Below, one piece after another: positions 1 to 8,583 of a stretch of DNA of 64,000 nucleotides. This DNA comes from Actinomycetes bacterium (GTDB taxonomy: Bacteria; Actinomycetota; Actinomycetes; Mycobacteriales; Mycobacteriaceae). Numbering within the stretch: position 1 is the first letter of the stretch; each line of letters opens with the position of its first letter. The DNA is taken from the NCBI GenBank assembly GCA_023461275.1, contig JAEYMI010000004.1, positions 48,941-112,940 on the forward strand. The letters are read 5' to 3'. The position numbers were made by a program, and so were the translations under genes. The notes beneath the pieces were generated by a model that saw only the letters and a program-made list of their open reading frames with translations, was not told the DNA's origin and searched no databases.

Positions 1-113
1 TGTGGTCGCCCGCGCTAGCCTCAACCGGTAATCCGCTACGGCCCGACAGACGCGTCGCTTAAGACAAGGCTCCAACCCGGGCGGGAAGTCCGTCGTGTCT
101 TCCTGGAGCCGCA

Positions 114-1982
114 TTGTCGTCGCTGTATCGGGCGTCGGTGGCTGGGGTCCGTGCCCAGCTCGCCGCGCGTCAGCTCGGGTCAAAGTTGACTGAGCAGTTC
201 TTCTACGAGTTCGGGTACCACCCGTCCGCGGCCGAAATCAGGTCTTGGGAGCGCAGTCTCGATGTGCTGGTCAGCGACTTGGAGGACTGTGGTCTGCATA
301 GCGTCGAAATGCTCATCGAGTATCGGCTGCCGCTGACCAGTAAACGCGCCGACGTCGTTCTCTGTGGCGTCCATCCGAAGACCGGGCAGTCGTCGTACGT
401 CGTCGTCGAGCTCAAGCAGTGGACCAAGGCGTCTGTTCTTGACGGGACAGAGGATGTCGTCGTCCTCGACGGTGTCGCTGACAGGTTGCATCCGGTCGAG
501 CAGGTGGAGCGCTATTGCACCCACATCTCAGACTTCATCGCGACCCTGCAGGGGAGCACCGATCAGCTGGCTGGCGTCGCGTACCTGCACAACGCCACCG
601 ACGACGGGATTCGCACCCTCTGGAGCTACCCGCAGTCGGAGACGGGTCGGATGTTTACCGGCCAGCGCCGTGGCGAGTTCGTCGAGTTCCTGCGAACCAA
701 GCTGGATACCGCGTCCGGCGCCCACGCCGCGGACGAGTTGCTGTCGTCGGCGGTGCGGCCGAGTAAGCAGCTGATGGCGCTTGCGGCCGAGGAGGTGCAG
801 CGGCGTGAGCAGTTCGTTCTGCTTGACGAGCAGCAGGTTGCGTACTCGATCGTCATGCGCGCCGTCCAAGACGCCGCTCGGTCGAATACGAAGCGGGTCA
901 TTGCGATTGTCGGTGGGCCGGGCTCCGGGAAATCGGTGATCGCGCTCAGTCTGCTCGGCGAGCTTTCGAGGCAGGGGAGGGCCGCGGTTCATGCGACCGG
1001 TTCGTCGGCGTTCACCAAGACATTGCGCAAGGTCGCCGGCGTACGCGCGCCGCGAATCCAGAAGATGTTCACGTACTACAACAACTTCATCAACTCCGAA
1101 CCCAACGATCTCGATGTCCTGATTTGCGATGAGGCGCACCGCATTCGGGAGACGTCGACGAACAGGTTCACCCGTGCCATCGATCGAACGGGTCGACCGC
1201 AGGTGGAGGAACTCATCGACGCCGCGCGAGTCCCGGTGTTCCTGCTCGATGAGTTCCAAGTCGTGAAGCCGACCGAGCGGGGGAGCGTTCACGAAATCGA
1301 AAGCGCCGCCAAACGCATGGGTTGCGAGTTCAAGCTCATCGAACTCGACGGCCAATTCCGTTGCGGCGGAAGCCAAGCCTACGACCATTGGGTCCGCAGA
1401 CTGCTGGGAATCGAGCCCGGCGGTCCGGTGCCGTGGGAGGGGGACGACACCTTCGACGTCACAGTCGACGATGCTCCGTCGCTGATCGAGACTGAGCTCG
1501 AGCAGAAGATTGAAGAAGGCTACTCAGCCCGTATCGTAGCCGGCTACTGCTGGAGGTGGAGCACCCCTGAGAAGGGCGTGCCGCTCAAGCCGGACATCGT
1601 GATCGGCGGCTGGAAACGACCGTGGAACAACCCGAGCACAACCAAGCATGGAGACGCACCGGGCCGCGAGTACTGGGCAACTGATCCGGCCGGATTCCAT
1701 CAGGTCGGCTGCGTCTATACGGCGCAGGGATTCGAATACGACTACGGCGCAGTCATCTTCGGGCCCGACTTCGTCTGGCGCGGTGACCGCTGGATTGCCC
1801 GGCCGGAGTTCAACTTCGACAACCAGGTCCGCAAGGCCGATCACGTGGCGTTCGAGAACGCGATCCGCAATACGTACAAGGTGTTGCTCACCCGGGGCAT
1901 GCGCGGGATGCGAATCTACTCGACGGATGCGGAGACGCAGGACATGCTGCGTTCGTTGGTGGGTGGTGATCGGTCGTGGTGA
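114..1982 (+). CDS. PD-(D/E)XK nuclease fused to DUF2075 P-loop helicase/NTPase
   Basis: The 622-residue protein has two parts. Residues about 65-105 look like a PD-(D/E)XK nuclease core (E69, D80 in RAD-VVL, then E99-L-K101). From about residue 255 there is a DUF2075/COG3410 superfamily-1-like NTPase: Walker A GGPGSGKS at 267-274, Walker B LICDEAH with D339/E340, a QFRCGG segment, QGFEYD, and a C-terminal LLTRGMRGMRIY resembling helicase motif VI. It probably cleaves or remodels nucleic acid in the cytoplasm; genes of this kind often sit in defence islands, so phage defence is an inference. The start is a TTG at 114 with a weak Shine-Dalgarno sequence; an upstream start is not excluded. It overlaps the next gene by 7 bases, so the two are probably co-expressed. 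Confidence 0.75.
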   Translation: MSSLYRASVAGVRAQLAARQLGSKLTEQFFYEFGYHPSAAEIRSWERSLDVLVSDLEDCGLHSVEMLIEYRLPLTSKRADVVLCGVHPKTGQSSYVVVELKQWTKASVLDGTEDVVVLDGVADRLHPVEQVERYCTHISDFIATLQGSTDQLAGVAYLHNATDDGIRTLWSYPQSETGRMFTGQRRGEFVEFLRTKLDTASGAHAADELLSSAVRPSKQLMALAAEEVQRREQFVLLDEQQVAYSIVMRAVQDAARSNTKRVIAIVGGPGSGKSVIALSLLGELSRQGRAAVHATGSSAFTKTLRKVAGVRAPRIQKMFTYYNNFINSEPNDLDVLICDEAHRIRETSTNRFTRAIDRTGRPQVEELIDAARVPVFLLDEFQVVKPTERGSVHEIESAAKRMGCEFKLIELDGQFRCGGSQAYDHWVRRLLGIEPGGPVPWEGDDTFDVTVDDAPSLIETELEQKIEEGYSARIVAGYCWRWSTPEKGVPLKPDIVIGGWKRPWNNPSTTKHGDAPGREYWATDPAGFHQVGCVYTAQGFEYDYGAVIFGPDFVWRGDRWIARPEFNFDNQVRKADHVAFENAIRNTYKVLLTRGMRGMRIYSTDAETQDMLRSLVGGDRSW

Positions 1983-2461
1983 ACGTCCTGACCACCTACT
2001 CCGGGAAGACGCCAAAGGCTGTCGAACAGAACTTGTTGTGGGGAATTCGGAAGGGACGCTGGGGGCTTCGGAAGGAACCTATTTCGCGGAGCGCTGGTGT
2101 TTCCTTCGACTGGCATGTCATCGGGGCCAAGGCGCGTGGCTTGAGACATGGGCCGCGATCTCAACCGGAGCAGTGGGTCAAGGCGACGATTGACGTCTAC
2201 GTATTTCGTGTCCGATCTCTTTTGACGGTGGAAGCCGATCCGTTCTGGCCAGACGAGCATGAGGAGCGAAAAGTACTCTACCCGTACAGATTCGATATCG
2301 ACCTAGTCTCGCATTCAACACGTGTACCAACCGCATACGATGCACCGATTCCCAGCGAGATTTCTGAGGGGATTCGACGAGCAGCTTCGCGAGCTGAATC
2401 CATCGTGCAGGTCGATGACAACGAGTTTGCGGGATTTCTAGACCTGCTCAAGGCGATGTAA
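1976..2461 (+). CDS. Hypothetical protein, possible EVE/PUA-like domain
   Basis: This 161-residue protein starts with a GTG that overlaps the end of the nuclease-helicase gene, so translation is probably coupled. The layout (an early tryptophan-rich GIRKGRWGLRK segment, a central W-V-K-A-T-I-D-V-Y strand pattern, and a terminal YPYRFDI motif) resembles PUA-like folds such as EVE and ASCH, which often bind modified bases and often accompany nucleases. I cannot name the family with certainty. Base composition is lower in GC than the surroundings and it carries A/T-ending codons, suggesting transfer together with the upstream gene. A modified-DNA or RNA reader for the upstream nuclease is an inference. 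Confidence 0.5.
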   Translation: MVNVLTTYSGKTPKAVEQNLLWGIRKGRWGLRKEPISRSAGVSFDWHVIGAKARGLRHGPRSQPEQWVKATIDVYVFRVRSLLTVEADPFWPDEHEERKVLYPYRFDIDLVSHSTRVPTAYDAPIPSEISEGIRRAASRAESIVQVDDNEFAGFLDLLKAM

Positions 2462-2494
2462 GCGGGTACGTCCAATCTTGGCGCAGTCTCAGAA

Positions 2495-2518
2495 CGGTCG
2501 ACGTATAGATATCGACCG
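2495..2518. promoter_or_regulatory. Inverted repeat upstream of the PTS operon, candidate operator
   Basis: The arms CGGTCGA (2495-2501) and TCGACCG (2512-2518) are perfect 7-base inverted repeats separated by 10 bases. They lie 79 bases before the GTG of the PTS EIIA-EIIB gene. The geometry suits a dimeric repressor or activator, but no regulator gene is adjacent, and a weak terminator for the upstream gene is an alternative. Confidence 0.35.
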
Positions 2519-2596
2519 CTCAGTCACCGAACCGTAACCCGCGCGATCCCCAAAACCACCCCAGACCTGGTCACCTGGCCTGTTAACGTCCGAAGC

Positions 2597-3364
2597 GTGA
2601 CTGCACTCACCGATCTGCTGAGTCCCGATGCCGTCGCACTCGCTGTCGACGTGACCGACTGGCAGGAGGCGCTGACCGTCGCCGGTGACCTCCTGACCAA
2701 GACCGGCGTCGCGACCGAGATGTACACGAGCGAGATGATCGACGGCGTCCTGGAGAAGGGGCCCTACATCGTCATCGCACCCGGCTTCGCGTTCGCGCAT
2801 GCGCGGCCTTCGCCGGCGGTTCATCGGACTGGGATGTCGTGGGTGCGCCTGGCCACGCCGGTCAAGTTCGGGCACACCTCCAACGACCCGGTCCGCCTCG
2901 TCGTCGCACTGGCTGCCACCGACGCGACCGCACACACATCCGCAATGGCCGAGCTGGCCAAGGTCATCGGCGACCCGACGCGATCAGCAGCCCTCGACTC
3001 CGCACAGACACCGGCAGAGGTGATGTCGATCCTCGGTGGCGTCGGCTCAACACCGTCCGACCAGCCGCAGCGTCGGACCACCAACAAGATCCTCACCGTC
3101 TGCGGCAACGGACTCGGCACCAGCCTGTTCCTGAAGAACACGCTCGAGCAGGTCCTGACCACGTGGGGCTGGGCGCCGTTCATCACAGTCGAAGCCACCG
3201 ACACGATCTCAGCCAAAGGCAAAGCCAAAGAAGCCGACCTGATCCTCACCTCCGGCGAAATCGCCCGCACCCTCGGCGACGTCGGCACCCCGGTCACGGT
3301 GATCAACAACTTCACCAGCACCACTGAGGTCGACGCAGCGCTGCGTTCCAACTACGACGTCTGA
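2597..3364 (+). CDS. PTS ascorbate-type EIIA-EIIB fusion protein
   Basis: The 255-residue protein fuses two phosphotransferase domains. Residues 1-150 are an EIIA of the mannitol/fructose/ascorbate class with the phosphorylated histidine H68 in AFAHARPS. From about 163 comes an EIIB of the lactose/ascorbate class, with the phospho-cysteine C169 in ILTVCGNGLGTS. Phosphate passes from HPr to H68 to C169 and then to the sugar carried by the EIIC encoded 12 bases downstream. In Escherichia coli these domains are separate proteins (UlaC, UlaB). The start is a GTG. No EI or HPr gene lies in the window, and the substrate (ascorbate or another pentitol or acid) cannot be read from the sequence. Confidence 0.88.
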   Translation: MTALTDLLSPDAVALAVDVTDWQEALTVAGDLLTKTGVATEMYTSEMIDGVLEKGPYIVIAPGFAFAHARPSPAVHRTGMSWVRLATPVKFGHTSNDPVRLVVALAATDATAHTSAMAELAKVIGDPTRSAALDSAQTPAEVMSILGGVGSTPSDQPQRRTTNKILTVCGNGLGTSLFLKNTLEQVLTTWGWAPFITVEATDTISAKGKAKEADLILTSGEIARTLGDVGTPVTVINNFTSTTEVDAALRSNYDV

Positions 3365-3376
3365 GGTGACTGAATC

Positions 3377-4936
3377 ATGAACTGGCTCATTGCCATTCCC
3401 GAGTTCATCGTCAACGAGATCCTCGCCGTACCGGCGTATCTGATCGGCATCATCACCGCAGTCGGGCTCATCGCGCTACGAAAGTCGGTCGGGCAGGTCA
3501 TCGGCGGTGCACTCAAAGCGACGCTGGGTTTTCTGCTGATCGGGGCCGGCGCAACGCTGGTCGTCGCCTCGCTTGAACCGCTCGGGGTGATGCTGCAGGG
3601 CGCCACTGGAGCGCACGGCGTGGTGCCCACCAACGAGGCCATTGTCGGTATCGCACAAAACAAATACGGCGCGCAGGTCGCGTGGCTGATGATCCTCGGC
3701 TTCGTGATCAGCCTCGTGCTCGCACGATTCACCCCACTGCGATACGTCTTCCTCACCGGCCACCACACCCTGTTCATGGCCACGCTGTTGACGATCGTCC
3801 TGGCCACCACCGGCCTTAACGCGGTCACCGTCGTGTGCGTCGGTGGCATCCTGCTCGGCGTGGTCATGGTGTCGCTGCCGGCGATCTCGCAGCCGTGGAC
3901 TCGACGCGTCACCGGCGACGACACGATCGCCATCGGACACTTCGGAACCCTGGGCTACATCGTCGCCGGCATCGTCGGCCGCTTTACGGGCGGCAAGAAG
4001 AGTCGATCCACCGAAGACCTGAATCTGCCTGAATCGCTTCGCTTCCTGCGTGATTCGATGGTCGCGACCGCCTTGTCGATGGTGCTGATGTACATCGTCG
4101 TGTCGCTGGTCTACGTCGCCCGGGTCGGCAGCACCGAGGCCTACCTCGCGTATGCGGCCGACGACGGCACCGGCGGCGCAACGGGTATGGGCAACTTCCT
4201 GATGAACGGCGTCACACAAGGACTGAGTTTCGGTGTCGCAGTGGCGGTTATCCTCTTCGGCGTCCGCACGATCCTCGGCGAGCTGGTGCCGGCCTTCCAG
4301 GGCATCGCCGAGCGCGTGGTGCCCGGCGCCATCCCCGCCCTCGACGCCCCTATCGTCTTCCCGTACGCGCAGAACGCGGTGCTGATCGGCTTTCTGTCCA
4401 GCTTCGCCGCTGGGCTCGTCGGACTCGCGGTGCTCACGCTGTGGCTGGGCCCGGCCTTCGGGTGGGCGCTGGTGCTCCCCGGATTGGTCCCGCACTTCTT
4501 CACCGGTGGCGCGGCCGGCGTGTACGGCAATGCCACCGGCGGACGACGAGGCGCCATCTGCGGTGCCTTCGCCAACGGCCTGCTCATCACCTTCCTGCCC
4601 GCGATGCTGCTGGGTGTGCTCGGCAGCTTCGGCGAGGAGAACACCACCTTCGGCGACACCGACTTCGGTTGGTACGGGCTACTTCTCGGCAGTGCCGGCA
4701 AGATCGGGGGCGTCCCCGGCGTGATCGTCATGCTGCTGATCGGTGCGGCGATCCTCGCGTTGGCGATCGTCGTGCAGAAGCGTCTCGTCGACACCCATTG
4801 GGATCCGGCGCCGCAGCGGGAGCCTATTGGTGAGTTCGCCTCGCCCGCAGGGGGAGACGTGGCTGTTGGTGGCCGTACCTACCCGAAGATTCCGCCGCCG
4901 GCGGGGGCGCCGAAACCGCCGCCTCCTCCTGGGTGA
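3377..4936 (+). CDS. PTS ascorbate-type transporter EIIC (UlaA/SgaT family)
   Basis: The 519-residue polytopic membrane protein begins MNWLIAIPEFIVNEILAVPA, which is typical of UlaA/SgaT EIIC permeases, and carries about ten hydrophobic segments. It should import the sugar while EIIB phosphorylates it, forming the second gene of the operon with the EIIA-EIIB fusion. A GAGGTGA sequence lies shortly before the ATG. The last 45 or so residues are a proline-rich cytoplasmic tail (PPPAGAPKPPPPPG), longer than in the E. coli protein. The family assignment is firm; the substrate is not. Confidence 0.88.
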   Translation: MNWLIAIPEFIVNEILAVPAYLIGIITAVGLIALRKSVGQVIGGALKATLGFLLIGAGATLVVASLEPLGVMLQGATGAHGVVPTNEAIVGIAQNKYGAQVAWLMILGFVISLVLARFTPLRYVFLTGHHTLFMATLLTIVLATTGLNAVTVVCVGGILLGVVMVSLPAISQPWTRRVTGDDTIAIGHFGTLGYIVAGIVGRFTGGKKSRSTEDLNLPESLRFLRDSMVATALSMVLMYIVVSLVYVARVGSTEAYLAYAADDGTGGATGMGNFLMNGVTQGLSFGVAVAVILFGVRTILGELVPAFQGIAERVVPGAIPALDAPIVFPYAQNAVLIGFLSSFAAGLVGLAVLTLWLGPAFGWALVLPGLVPHFFTGGAAGVYGNATGGRRGAICGAFANGLLITFLPAMLLGVLGSFGEENTTFGDTDFGWYGLLLGSAGKIGGVPGVIVMLLIGAAILALAIVVQKRLVDTHWDPAPQREPIGEFASPAGGDVAVGGRTYPKIPPPAGAPKPPPPPG

Positions 4937-5106
4937 GACGCGAACCCCGCGGTACGCCTATGGGCATTTAGCAATCCCGTCCTACGCATGTCGCGACCAC
5001 TTGACGGGTCCGTGTAACCCACGAACAGCCCTAGCGCCCAAACCGGCGTCGGTGGCCGGATTAGCAGTTCCCAGGCTTGTCAGGAGTGGATGGCAGAATC
5101 CTTCGA

Positions 5107-6858
5107 ATGGCCCGGATTGAGTGGACACGACTGGCTGGTGAGGATGTAGAGGCAGTGGTAGGGATGCTGCTCTGCTCGATCTACCCAAATGCTTGGCGCG
5201 TCAGGCCAGGTCGGGGTGATGGGGGCGTCGATATATTCGTCCCGTTGGACCCGAGCAGACACCGGCGCAAGGTGTTTCAAGTTAAGCGATACGCGACGAA
5301 CTTGACGAGCGGCCAGAAGAGGGAGATCAAGAGATCGTTTAACCGCGTGGTGAAGTCAGCTAACGACGAAGGCTGGGAGATTGATTCGTGGACACTCGTC
5401 ATGCCGCTCGACCCGACTCCGGGCAACGAGAGCTGGTTCTCCACTTTCACCGGATCGGCTGGGTTCCCGTGCGACTGGATGGGGCTAAATCGGGTTGAGC
5501 ACTTGGCCAGCAAGAACCCGAAGGTCGTTGACTACTACCTTCACGATGGTCGAGAACGCCTTCAGGAGCAGACCGACCGCCTCGCAGGGATTCTCGCGGG
5601 CCGTGCCAATCGATCAGTGGGAGAACCACTTCAACCGATCGACGTACGAGATGACCTGCTTGACATCTACCGGGCCATCAACGAGTACGACCCGCACTAC
5701 CGCTATGAAATCTCGATGACAGCGCAACCACCTGAGCGAACCGATGGCATCCAACCTGGCCTCGTGGCGGTAACCGGTTATGGATCAGAGGGGAACGGGT
5801 GGGTCAACGTCAGCGTGTTCGCGACCAGCATGGCAGCGCTTGAGGAACGCCCTCTCAGTGGCAACCTGACCATCTATCAACCCGAAACAGGGTCTGATCT
5901 GGAGGAAGATTTCCGACGGTTTCTCGATTACGGGACACCCCTCAATCTTCCCGAAGGCCAATCGCTAGTCGATTTCCCGCTGCCAGGAGGACTTGGGACC
6001 AGCAGCACGAGGGGCACGCTTTCCATATCGCCTGTCGACGTCATCGATTCGGCCGACCCGTCGCTCAATCTCCTTGTGGGCGTACTTTCGCCAGAGGGAG
6101 CGACGATTTCGGAACTCAAAGTGAAACGAGCGGAGGGTTCGCAGGGATTTAACGGAGGATACCGGACGGTCTGGCGGGATCTTGCTGGCCTGCTCCGTTT
6201 GGAGATTCTGATCTCGCCTGACGGGGAGGGGGCTATGAACGTGCGCTACGAAGGCGACTTCGCGGGCTTTGCTCCGAGTGATGTAGTTGATGCGCTTACA
6301 TTTTGGGCTCATGCGCATGCACCCAACTCGGTGGGATTATCGCGTGCTTACGGCCCGCGTGAATACGAAACTATGCGAACGTCGGAATTGACTGGGGCTC
6401 CCGATAGAGAAATGAAGGCGATTGCACGTTCAGCTCGCGATCTGAGCACCATCCAGGATCACACACCACATCGACTGGTTATGCCGCCGAAAATGAGTCG
6501 GAAGGAAGCGTTAGAAGTCAATCGGATTGCGCAGATTCTGTCCGGCACACCCGTCAGTGGCACATGGTCGAGGTTCAGCGTTGACCTTCACGCTGACAAC
6601 GATCTCGCCCTGACTGTTGGCGACGAGATCATGGTGAGCATAGTCCGAAGTCTAGATCTTGAACTGAATGGTGTGACGGTGGTAGTCGGTAAGGAAATGT
6701 GTTTGGTTACAGGACGTATCGCGGTGTTGAACGAATCCAAGTTGAAGATCGTGCCGATTGAGGATGGTGCAGAGGGCTCGACGGTGGTCCAGTTCCGATT
6801 CGATGGCGCAGAGGAGCCGGGTAGGGTTTTTTTCAAACCATTGCGTGATGAGCAGTAG
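5107..6858 (+). CDS. Mrr-like PD-(D/E)XK endonuclease with unassigned C-terminal region
   Basis: The 583-residue protein opens with an Mrr_cat-like nuclease core: E16, then GDGGVD with D42, then FQVKRY giving Q58-x-K60, the Q-x-K variant seen in Mrr-type restriction enzymes. Residues from about 110 to the end match nothing I recognise and are mostly beta-rich without transmembrane segments. I chose the ATG at 5107 over an in-frame start 30 bases upstream because the nuclease domain begins directly after it. GC content and codon use are clearly lower than in the neighbours, and there is no partner methylase, so a stand-alone modification-dependent nuclease acquired by transfer is the best guess. 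Confidence 0.65.
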   Translation: MARIEWTRLAGEDVEAVVGMLLCSIYPNAWRVRPGRGDGGVDIFVPLDPSRHRRKVFQVKRYATNLTSGQKREIKRSFNRVVKSANDEGWEIDSWTLVMPLDPTPGNESWFSTFTGSAGFPCDWMGLNRVEHLASKNPKVVDYYLHDGRERLQEQTDRLAGILAGRANRSVGEPLQPIDVRDDLLDIYRAINEYDPHYRYEISMTAQPPERTDGIQPGLVAVTGYGSEGNGWVNVSVFATSMAALEERPLSGNLTIYQPETGSDLEEDFRRFLDYGTPLNLPEGQSLVDFPLPGGLGTSSTRGTLSISPVDVIDSADPSLNLLVGVLSPEGATISELKVKRAEGSQGFNGGYRTVWRDLAGLLRLEILISPDGEGAMNVRYEGDFAGFAPSDVVDALTFWAHAHAPNSVGLSRAYGPREYETMRTSELTGAPDREMKAIARSARDLSTIQDHTPHRLVMPPKMSRKEALEVNRIAQILSGTPVSGTWSRFSVDLHADNDLALTVGDEIMVSIVRSLDLELNGVTVVVGKEMCLVTGRIAVLNESKLKIVPIEDGAEGSTVVQFRFDGAEEPGRVFFKPLRDEQ

Positions 6859-6889
6859 CACTCAGTTGTGAGCGCACTCCACGTCGTAG

Positions 6890-7180
6890 TCGACCACCAC
6901 AACCTGGGCGGCTGTCACCAATGGCTCCCAGTCGGTGGCGGGCTATGAGATTGCGACTGGCAAGTCGGTGATGGCGGTCGGCGCTTGAAGTGGCGATCCC
7001 GCTCCCACACTGCAGCAGTTCATTGCTTGTGTGAAGGCTGGCAAGGTCGCCTACCACATCTTTGGCGGCGAAGGCGGTCCCGGTGGAGACTCGGAGATCT
7101 CGACATGGGTGTCGAAGAACTACACAGCCACGGTCGGCGGGACCACGGTCTACAAGCTGATCAAGTACCGCCGCATCTAG
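6890..7180 (+). pseudogene. 3' remnant of an ArnT-like (GT39 family) glycosyltransferase
   Basis: Reading the frame through, residues run TWAAVTNGSQSVAGYEIATG, then VMAVGA, an in-frame TGA at 6986-6988, then SGDPAPTLQQFIACVKAGKV, a glycine-rich stretch, and STWVSKNYTATVGGTTVYKL to a stop at 7178-7180. This is the extracytoplasmic C-terminus of actinobacterial ArnT-like membrane glycosyltransferases, in which a Gly/Ser-Asp-Pro-x-Pro-Thr-Leu segment precedes a Gly-rich loop. All upstream transmembrane domains are missing, and the Mrr-like gene ends 31 bases before the homology. It reads as a target gene truncated when the nuclease-bearing segment inserted, and decaying since. Confidence 0.7.
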
Positions 7181-7234
7181 TCGAGACAGGTGTTGACGCG
7201 CTCCGGCCCTTGGGTCGCAACGACACTTGCTGGA

Positions 7235-7639
7235 TCACTGTGTTTGTGTATTCCGAGACTCGTTCCCCAGCCTGTTTAAATGCTCTCGCAGAACAGGATC
7301 GTGGACGAGAGAACCGTGTGCGGCGCCACGTTTGCCAGTCCTCGTCGTCGGAGCCGAAGTGATATGCCACCCCTTGCATGGGGCGCAGCGGTAGGGCCGC
7401 CCGTCGGCAAACACTCCGCCTTGCCGGAGTGACTCGAGCTCGATTGCCGCGGCTTTTCGGGTGGGGTATGTCCGCTTCTCGGGTGTGCGGCACGGTCCCT
7501 TGGCGCCGTGGCCGACGCCGCGCAGTTGCTTGCCTGCGGCGTCGATGTGAATCCAGGTTCCTTCGTGATTGCGGAGGATCGCCTGGTCACATATGTCGCA
7601 GACGGTTCCACCTTGTTCCGCATGATCGTTGGATCCCAT
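7235..7639 (-). CDS. Small cysteine-rich (Zn-ribbon-like) hypothetical protein
   Basis: From the ATG at 7639 the protein has 134 residues. It carries C14-x2-C17 near the start and a second pair in RPYRCAPCKGWHIT, a pattern common in small actinobacterial and phage Zn-ribbon proteins (CPxCxGWH). The region between them, RTYPTRKAAAIELESLRQGG, is a basic helix. An AGAAGGG sequence lies upstream. An alternative start 75 bases upstream would add a cysteine-rich leader. Function unknown; nucleic-acid binding is an inference. It stands alone, convergent with the glycosyltransferase remnant. Confidence 0.5.
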   Translation of the reverse strand: MGSNDHAEQGGTVCDICDQAILRNHEGTWIHIDAAGKQLRGVGHGAKGPCRTPEKRTYPTRKAAAIELESLRQGGVFADGRPYRCAPCKGWHITSAPTTRTGKRGAAHGSLVHDPVLREHLNRLGNESRNTQTQ

Positions 7640-7825
7640 GAATCTGCCACCCTTCTCAGCCTCCTGCTGGTTGGGTAAGGATACGTGCGATGGGTGACAA
7701 CATACGCAGATCATGCGGACACCGAGCAGCCCGGTACGCGTTGCGCGTAGCGTGACTCTGGCGGGTCAACGCGTCGCACGCATCCCCGAATCCGAGGGAC
7801 CGGCGTTTCAGACTGAATAACCCGG

Positions 7826-8554
7826 CTAATCGGCCTTGAGAAACTCGACGGTCCGTGACCATGCGAACTCAGCTTGCTGGGGATCATATGTACCGAGCAG
7901 GTTTTCGTCGTTGACGAATGCGTGCCCGGCTGGATAGAACTCGAACCTAACGTCGACGCCCGATTCGTCTCGGATCCGCTGAGCTTCGGCCTCGACGTCG
8001 GAGCGTTCGAGCCACGCGTCGTCTGCGGCGTAGTGCCCGAGCACCTGCGCGGTCAGTCCCGAGTAGTCCTGCCGAACACGCGGAATGCCATAGAACGGGA
8101 CGGCTTTGGCAATCCGGTCGCCCTGCTGTGCGGCGAGAACGAGTACGAATCCGCCGCCCATGCAGAATCCGGTCGCTGACACCTTGTCACCGGTCACTGC
8201 CGGGTGATCGAGGAGGAAGTCGACGGCACCGGCGAGGTCCTGAGCGGCTTTGTCGACGGGCAAGGACTCGAGAAGTTCCGCCGCCTCGGCGGAATCGTGG
8301 GTGGTGCGGCCGCCGTACAGATCGGGTGCCAAAGCGACGAAACCTTCTGCGGCGAAACGGTTTGTCAGATTGGCGACATGAGTGGTCAGACCCCACCACT
8401 CCTGAATCACGATCAGGCCTGGACCCGTTCCAGAGGGTGGTAGCGCCAGGTATCCGTGCGCTTCGCCGTCGCCGGCGGGGAAGGTGACGTTGTGTTCGCT
8501 GGTATCGCCGGTCCGGGCTTTGGCGCGGAGTTCGGCGTCGGTGAGGTTTGGCAT
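7826..8554 (-). CDS. Dienelactone hydrolase family protein
   Basis: The 242-residue alpha/beta hydrolase has the dienelactone hydrolase signatures: the EWWGL segment carrying the conserved glutamate, the nucleophile cysteine in GFCMGGGF (Ser in most other hydrolases, Cys here), an aspartate in YAADDAW and the histidine in YPAGHAF. Family members hydrolyse lactone or ester bonds in aromatic ring-cleavage pathways, though many have unknown substrates. The ATG at 8554 gives the normal family length; longer readings run into the next gene. It lies 29 bases downstream of the acyl-CoA-dehydrogenase-like gene on the same strand and is probably its operon partner. Confidence 0.88.
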   Translation of the reverse strand: MPNLTDAELRAKARTGDTSEHNVTFPAGDGEAHGYLALPPSGTGPGLIVIQEWWGLTTHVANLTNRFAAEGFVALAPDLYGGRTTHDSAEAAELLESLPVDKAAQDLAGAVDFLLDHPAVTGDKVSATGFCMGGGFVLVLAAQQGDRIAKAVPFYGIPRVRQDYSGLTAQVLGHYAADDAWLERSDVEAEAQRIRDESGVDVRFEFYPAGHAFVNDENLLGTYDPQQAEFAWSRTVEFLKAD

Positions 8555-8583
8555 GGGTGCATCTTTCGGCGTGGGGGAGAGGA

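Noticed and set aside
3476..4495. Long open frame on the minus strand inside the EIIC gene
   Set aside because: It is antisense to a clear PTS permease, has a charged low-complexity protein with no family features, and no ribosome binding site; it arises from GC-rich codon bias.
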